A stretch of DNA of 33,431 nt from Bacteroidales bacterium (GTDB taxonomy: Bacteria > Bacteroidota > Bacteroidia > Bacteroidales > WCHB1-69), in the NCBI GenBank assembly GCA_017527945.1, contig JAFXPL010000163.1, positions 1 through 33,431 of the forward strand, given 5' to 3'. This document shows, piece after piece, positions 29,502 to 33,431 of this stretch. The notes under the pieces were generated by a model. The model made no database searches. It was given only the letters and a program-made list of their open reading frames with translations, and had not been told where the DNA came from. How positions within the stretch are numbered: the first letter of the stretch is position 1; each line of letters begins with the position of its first letter. A program made the position numbers and the translations under genes.

Positions 29502-29786
29502 ATGAATGCAAAAAACAGATATTTGAAGAGCGTTGTCTTGTTCCTCTGCACCATGCTGGTGTTGTCGCTGTGCGCGTGCAATAGCTCTCGCAACCACGTA
29601 CATAAATCTACCCGTTATCAAAAGGTTCGCACCAACCACACGCCCAAGCGCAACGCCACCACCTCGCAGAACACGACCTACTACATCAAGAAGCACTCCA
29701 CGCGCAAGAGCCACGACGGGAAGACGATCAAGCACAAGGCAAACAAGAAAAACCAGCGCCGTCCCAGCAAAACCAGCAAACGTTAG
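29502..29786 (+). CDS. Small, very basic lipoprotein
   Basis: This 94-residue protein has a signal peptide with lipobox SLCAC (Cys26 as the lipidated residue). The mature part is almost entirely Lys, Arg, His, Thr, Ser and Asn (for example KKHSTRKSHDGKTIKHK) and ends NQRRPSKTSKR, so it is likely disordered and could bind polyanions such as peptidoglycan-linked polymers, LPS or nucleic acid. No family recognised. It is the first gene of an operon; the M23 peptidase gene starts 3 bp after its stop, which suggests a role at the cell wall. Confidence 0.75.
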   Translation: MNAKNRYLKSVVLFLCTMLVLSLCACNSSRNHVHKSTRYQKVRTNHTPKRNATTSQNTTYYIKKHSTRKSHDGKTIKHKANKKNQRRPSKTSKR

Positions 29787-29789
29787 TCT

Positions 29790-30743
29790 ATGAGCAGAAT
29801 GTTAATCCGTTATATCCTCCTGTTGCCGCTGTGCCTGCTTCTTTTCGGACAGGTGTCGGCGCAGGAGAACATTATCCAGTTCAACGTGGTGAACGACACC
29901 GCGCACATTGATGCCGACATCGAGGAGGATTCCTTAGGCAACCTCATCAACTCGATGTATGACTCCAACCTTGACAACGTGGACCACGGCAACGGCCTGC
30001 TGTTCACCTACTTCAACTGGATGCCAGGCTTCAACCTGTACCAGAACTTCGACATCGTGACCATCCACTACCGTCACACGGGTTCGGCGGCGCGTGACAC
30101 CATCGACCTGACGGGCTACCACCATCCGGCCCAATACCGCATCACCTCCAACTACGGCTACCGTCACCGCCGCATGCACCGCGGCGTCGATCTCGGCTAC
30201 CCAGAGGGCACCCCCGTGGCGGCCGCCTGGGACGGCATCGTCCGCATCTCCAAAGGCACGGCCAACACCGGCGGCTACGGCAACCTGGTGGTCATCCGCC
30301 ACGAAAACGGCCTGGAGACCTACTACGGCCACCTCTCCCGCCGCCTGGTCAACCCCGGACAAATGGTGAAGGCCGGCGACATCATCGGCCTCGGCGGCAA
30401 CACCGGCCGCTCTTACGGCTCGCACCTCCATTTCGAGGTCCGCTATCTCGGCAACGACATCAACCCAAACCGCCTCATCGACTTCGACAACTTCAAGGTG
30501 AAGTACGACACCCTGTTCATCTCCGGATACACAGTCTCCGTGCCGAACCCGACCGCACAGGACATCCAACAGCAACAGAAGCCCAAGAAACCGGCTGCCT
30601 CGGCGCAATACCACAGGGTGCGCAAAGGAGAAAACTTGGGCAGGATTGCCATCAAGTACCACACCACGGTCTCGAAAATCAAGAAACTCAATCGCCTGCG
30701 CGGCGATTTCATCCGTGAGGGCCAGCGGCTGCGCGTGCGTTAG
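29790..30743 (+). CDS. M23 family peptidoglycan endopeptidase with C-terminal LysM
   Basis: This 317-residue exported protein has a signal peptide (1-24, ending VSA). An N-terminal region (25-110) with many Asn/Asp residues precedes the lysostaphin-like M23 domain (about 113-225): His130-x3-Asp134 (HRGVDLGYPEGTPV), His181 (YYGHLS) and His212-x-His214 (GSHLHFEV) complete the zinc site, so it should be catalytically active against peptidoglycan cross-links. A linker rich in Gln/Lys/Pro leads to a LysM domain (274-317: YHRVRKGENLGRIAIKYHTT, ending GQRLRVR) for glycan binding. The upstream gene ends 3 bp before and the next begins 2 bp after, so it is the middle gene of an operon. Confidence 0.95.
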   Translation: MSRMLIRYILLLPLCLLLFGQVSAQENIIQFNVVNDTAHIDADIEEDSLGNLINSMYDSNLDNVDHGNGLLFTYFNWMPGFNLYQNFDIVTIHYRHTGSAARDTIDLTGYHHPAQYRITSNYGYRHRRMHRGVDLGYPEGTPVAAAWDGIVRISKGTANTGGYGNLVVIRHENGLETYYGHLSRRLVNPGQMVKAGDIIGLGGNTGRSYGSHLHFEVRYLGNDINPNRLIDFDNFKVKYDTLFISGYTVSVPNPTAQDIQQQQKPKKPAASAQYHRVRKGENLGRIAIKYHTTVSKIKKLNRLRGDFIREGQRLRVR

Positions 30744-30745
30744 CC

Positions 30746-32935
30746 ATGGGCCGTACTTTCTTTTTTGGCCTCCTCCTTTGTCTTCTGCCGGGCTTCCTCG
30801 CCGCGCAGAATACCTTTTACGACTTTGGCTTTGAGCGGGACGGACACGTCCAAGTGGAAGAGAATTGCCGCGTGTTGAAGTTCCCGTGGGCAGGCGGCCT
30901 CAACTCCGTGCGTTTCTCGGAAATAGACCTGGATTTAGACGGCATCCCCGACCTTCTCGGCTTCGAGAAGCACGGAGACCGGCTTCTGCCGTTTCTCCGC
31001 AGGGACGATGACTATGTGTTTGCGCCGCAGTATGCGCATTGTTTCCCGGATTTGCATGATTGGGCCATCCTCCACGACTACAACCATGACGGCAAGCCCG
31101 ACATCTTCACCTACGGACTCGCCTCCATCCGCGTCTTCGAGAACATTTCCACAGACACGCTGCGCTTCCGCCCGGTCACGGATGCCTTACAGGCCTACTA
31201 CTATAACGGCTATACCAACATCTACGCCTCCCCCGACGACTATTTGGTGGTGGACGATGTGGATGAAGACGGCCACTTGGATATCCTGAACTTCTGGGTT
31301 TTAGGCAGATATGTCCATCAGCTGCGAAATTACGCCTCCGACGGCGAACCGTTTGACTTCCGCTTGGAAAATGAATGCTGGGGCCATTTTTCGGAGGCGG
31401 CCGACAACAACGTCGTCACCCTTTTCACGGATTGCGCCGACAAGTCCGGCGACGGTCCTACACGGCACACCGGCTCCTCCATGCTGTTGCACGACTTCGA
31501 CGGCAACGGCCTGCCCGACCTGCTGCTTGGCGATGTCGATTCCCCTTACAATATATTATTATATAACCACGGCACGCTTTCGGATGCGCGGATGACCGAG
31601 CAGGACACGGCGTTTCCGACTTTCACGCCCATCAAGCTCTACTCCATGCCGGCGGCATCCTTCGTGTCACTGCCCGGACATGACGCCCCGTCGCTTGTGG
31701 TGTCGCCGTCGGACCCTTCCCTCACCAAGTCGCAGGATCTGAACAGCGTGTGGGTCTTCGATTACGACACGCAGATTCAGCAGTACATTCTCACCCAAAC
31801 GGATTTCCTGCAACGGGAGATGCTGGATGTGGGCAGCGGCTGCCATCCCGTGCTTTACGACTTTGACGGAGACGGGCTTCTGGACTTGTTTGTCGGGAAC
31901 TACGGCCGGTTCGACAGCGCACAGGTGGTGAACGGGTGGCTGACCTCCCATTTCTCGGCATCGGTGAGCTACTATCGAAATGTCGGGACATCCTCCATGC
32001 CGGCATTTTCGTTGCAGACCCGCGATTTTGGAAATCTTAAAACAATGGGTCTCAATGCATTGCATCCCACTTTTGGGGATTTTGACGGAGACGGGCAACC
32101 GGATATGCTCTGCGGGTTGCAAGACGGCTCCTTAATGTTGGTGCCGCACGACCGTCTGCTGTTCGGGGACGCTTCGGTGGTGATGAACTATGCGGGAGTG
32201 GATGTCGGCGAATGCGCAACCCCGCAGTGCTTCGATTTGGACGGGGACGGGAATGCGGACTTGGTCATAGGCAACAGGCGCGGACTGCTGTCCTATTATC
32301 GGGGTGACGGCTCGGAAGCAGGTGTCTTCCAAAAGATCACCGACACACTTGGGGGGGTTGACATGCGCGACTTCACGCAGTCCTATTTCGGTTACAGCGT
32401 GCCGTACCTCTATCGGGATGCGCAGCGCGGAACCGTGCTGTTCTGCGGAGGCGAGCAGGGCGAAATCGCTTATTACAAACAAATTGACGGCAATCTGTCG
32501 GGTGTTTTCGAGAAGTCGGAATCGAACTTGGCAGAGACCATTGCCGGAACTGCGCACGGTTTCCGTGAGGGCAGGAGAACGGCTCCGGCAGCGGCCGACC
32601 TCAACGGCGACGGGCGACCCGAACTGTTAATCGGCAACTATGCCGGCGGAACGGCCTTTTTCCGCGGGGCGATTCCTCCAGCGCACACGTCCGCGGGGGC
32701 GTATGAAAAACCAGCATCGCTGCGCGTCTATCCAAACCCGTCGAGCGGCGTGTTGCATGTCGAGAGCGACCGCCCGCTGCAACGGATTGCCGTTTACGAC
32801 CTTTACGGCCGGCTGGTGATGGCTTCTGGCGCGGCGCAGACAGCGGCGGTGCTGGACGTGTCGAGGCTTCCTGCGGGAGTGTATTTTCTGCGGTCGTCAC
32901 TGAGCAAGGTCGTACGGGTAGTGGTGACCCGCTGA
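30746..32935 (+). CDS. FG-GAP/VCBS-repeat surface protein with T9SS C-terminal sorting domain
   Basis: This 729-residue protein has a signal peptide (1-20, LAAQ) and a series of calcium-binding-type FG-GAP/VCBS loops: DLDLDGIPD (61-69), DYNHDGKPD (111-119), DVDEDGHLD, DFDGNGLPD, DFDGDGLLD, DFDGDGQPD, DLDGDGNAD and DLNGDGRPE. These form a beta-propeller like that of integrin alpha chains. The end (about 659-729: LRVYPNPSSGVLHVES, IAVYDLYGRLV, LPAGVYFLR, then VVRVVVTR) is a type A Por/T9SS sorting domain, so it is exported across the outer membrane and probably anchored through A-LPS. It starts 2 bp after the M23 gene. Ligand unknown; adhesion or glycan binding is plausible. Confidence 0.92.
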   Translation: MGRTFFFGLLLCLLPGFLAAQNTFYDFGFERDGHVQVEENCRVLKFPWAGGLNSVRFSEIDLDLDGIPDLLGFEKHGDRLLPFLRRDDDYVFAPQYAHCFPDLHDWAILHDYNHDGKPDIFTYGLASIRVFENISTDTLRFRPVTDALQAYYYNGYTNIYASPDDYLVVDDVDEDGHLDILNFWVLGRYVHQLRNYASDGEPFDFRLENECWGHFSEAADNNVVTLFTDCADKSGDGPTRHTGSSMLLHDFDGNGLPDLLLGDVDSPYNILLYNHGTLSDARMTEQDTAFPTFTPIKLYSMPAASFVSLPGHDAPSLVVSPSDPSLTKSQDLNSVWVFDYDTQIQQYILTQTDFLQREMLDVGSGCHPVLYDFDGDGLLDLFVGNYGRFDSAQVVNGWLTSHFSASVSYYRNVGTSSMPAFSLQTRDFGNLKTMGLNALHPTFGDFDGDGQPDMLCGLQDGSLMLVPHDRLLFGDASVVMNYAGVDVGECATPQCFDLDGDGNADLVIGNRRGLLSYYRGDGSEAGVFQKITDTLGGVDMRDFTQSYFGYSVPYLYRDAQRGTVLFCGGEQGEIAYYKQIDGNLSGVFEKSESNLAETIAGTAHGFREGRRTAPAAADLNGDGRPELLIGNYAGGTAFFRGAIPPAHTSAGAYEKPASLRVYPNPSSGVLHVESDRPLQRIAVYDLYGRLVMASGAAQTAAVLDVSRLPAGVYFLRSSLSKVVRVVVTR

Positions 32936-33017
32936 ACGGAAAGGCCGCACAGCACTCCGTTGCTGTTGGTATGAAATTTTTCGAAAAATGCTTGGCTTAG
33001 TGTATTGTATTTTGTAT

Positions 33018-33025
33018 TAATTTTG
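33018..33025 (+). promoter_or_regulatory. -7 box TAATTTTG for the last gene
   Basis: TAATTTTG fits TAnnTTTG; a TTGG at 32992-32995 lies about 23 bp upstream. It gives a leader of about 120 nt before the ATG at 33152. Confidence 0.45.
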
Positions 33026-33079
33026 CCGCGATATTTTTCTTTCATACTGTTTGGTGGGCTTCGCACTGTTGCCGGAGAC

Positions 33080-33126
33080 TGGGTGAAAGGTGAATATGCG
33101 GAATTTCCCCTACGGGAGCTCACCCA
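33080..33126 (+). promoter_or_regulatory. Structured 5' leader ahead of the last gene
   Basis: TGGGTGA (33080-33086) pairs perfectly with TCACCCA (33120-33126); inside, TCCC (33106-33109) and GGGA (33114-33117) form a second hairpin. The structure ends 25 nt before the ATG. No known riboswitch class was recognised. Confidence 0.35.
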
Positions 33127-33151
33127 ATTAAAACTCAAGAAATAAGAGACA

Positions 33152-33431
33152 ATGAAGAAAATCATCGTATTGTCGCTGGCATCGTTTATCGTTCTTTCAT
33201 GCCTCGCCCAGGAAAACCTCCCCCGCACCTACGACTACGACGCCGCAGGCAACCGCATTCTGCGATCCACGATTGAGGTCGATGCTAAATCGTTGCAGTT
33301 CGGGCAGCCTGTTGCCGGCAGCTATTACCGGCTTTCCAATCTGGCAGGACAGCTGCTTTCAGAGGCGTGGATTACAGGAACAACGATAACCATAGATCTT
33401 TCAGCGTATAAAACAGGAGTTTATATGCTGA
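33152..33431 (+). CDS. Short secreted protein with YD-like motif and T9SS-like C-terminal fold (3' end outside window)
   Basis: The 93 codons visible start ATG with a signal peptide MKKIIVLSLASFIVLSCLAQ. The mature protein begins with TYDYDAAGNRI, which matches a single RHS/YD repeat, followed directly by a segment laid out like the second half of a T9SS sorting domain: AGSYYRLSNLAGQLLSEAW, then TITIDLSAYKTGVYML. The usual YPNP strand that begins such a domain is replaced by FGQPVAGS. A protein of only about 100 residues would consist of almost nothing but the sorting-domain-like fold. It has its own promoter and a structured leader. The reading frame runs off the window edge, so true length is unknown. 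Confidence 0.75.
   Translation, partial: MKKIIVLSLASFIVLSCLAQENLPRTYDYDAAGNRILRSTIEVDAKSLQFGQPVAGSYYRLSNLAGQLLSEAWITGTTITIDLSAYKTGVYML

Noticed and set aside
29172..29735. 187-codon minus-strand frame with KPPKPPKPP
   Set aside because: The proline-lysine stretch is just the translation of the 9-bp array; the frame overlaps the MFS start and runs antisense to the lipoprotein gene.

Overview
The window looks like chromosomal DNA of a Bacteroidota bacterium, most likely order Bacteroidales. The evidence is: the block rplM-rpsI-rpsB-tsf; TAnnTTTG (mostly TATCTTTG) promoter boxes in front of many genes with little Shine-Dalgarno signal; a type IX secretion (T9SS) C-terminal sorting domain and a GldH-like lipoprotein; a SusC-type or OMP_b-brl_3-type outer-membrane barrel with a carboxypeptidase-regulatory-like N-domain; and carboxynorspermidine decarboxylase. 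No rRNA, tRNA, IS element, prophage or CRISPR array was seen.

Layout. 1-2370: 3' part of an alpha-2-macroglobulin gene. 2.4-7.5 kb (minus strand): a metallo-beta-lactamase/rubredoxin fusion with a small DpnD/PcfM-like partner, an N-terminally truncated ferritin-like protein, two short-chain dehydrogenases, a hexapeptide acetyltransferase and a lipoprotein. 7.5-10.2 kb (minus): murA and a PPi-type phosphofructokinase, divergent from nspC (polyamine synthesis, plus) and a stand-alone HsdR-N nuclease-like domain. 12.1-14.9 kb: two paralogous Cys-rich/TonB-like membrane proteins that share an almost identical 5' third and flank a YoeB-type toxin-antitoxin pair, followed by a 35-codon gene and a large outer-membrane barrel (15.0-17.4 kb). 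17.4-20.6 kb (minus): DUF3667 membrane protein, YfcC-type transporter, GldH-like lipoprotein. 20.8-22.6 kb: viroplasmin-type RNase H convergent with class II aldolase. 22.7-25.7 kb (minus): tsf-rpsB-rpsI-rplM with promoter and terminator. 25.7-29.3 kb (minus): patatin/BamA-like outer-membrane lipase and an MFS transporter. 29.5-32.9 kb (plus): a tight operon of basic lipoprotein, M23/LysM endopeptidase and a T9SS-exported FG-GAP protein. 33.15 kb to the end: a short secreted protein, cut by the window edge.

Themes. Glycolysis (PPi-PFK, aldolase), cell-wall synthesis and remodelling (MurA, M23/LysM), envelope transport (two TonB-like proteins beside an outer-membrane barrel) and T9SS-linked surface proteins recur. 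The most unusual items are the Cys-cluster/TonB pair with its 212-bp shared segment, and a set of short tandem arrays (five of 7-bp period, one of 8 bp, one of 9 bp). Each array has its own unit sequence, and they sit at or very near gene boundaries. The carrier MurA has Asp at the fosfomycin-target Cys position.
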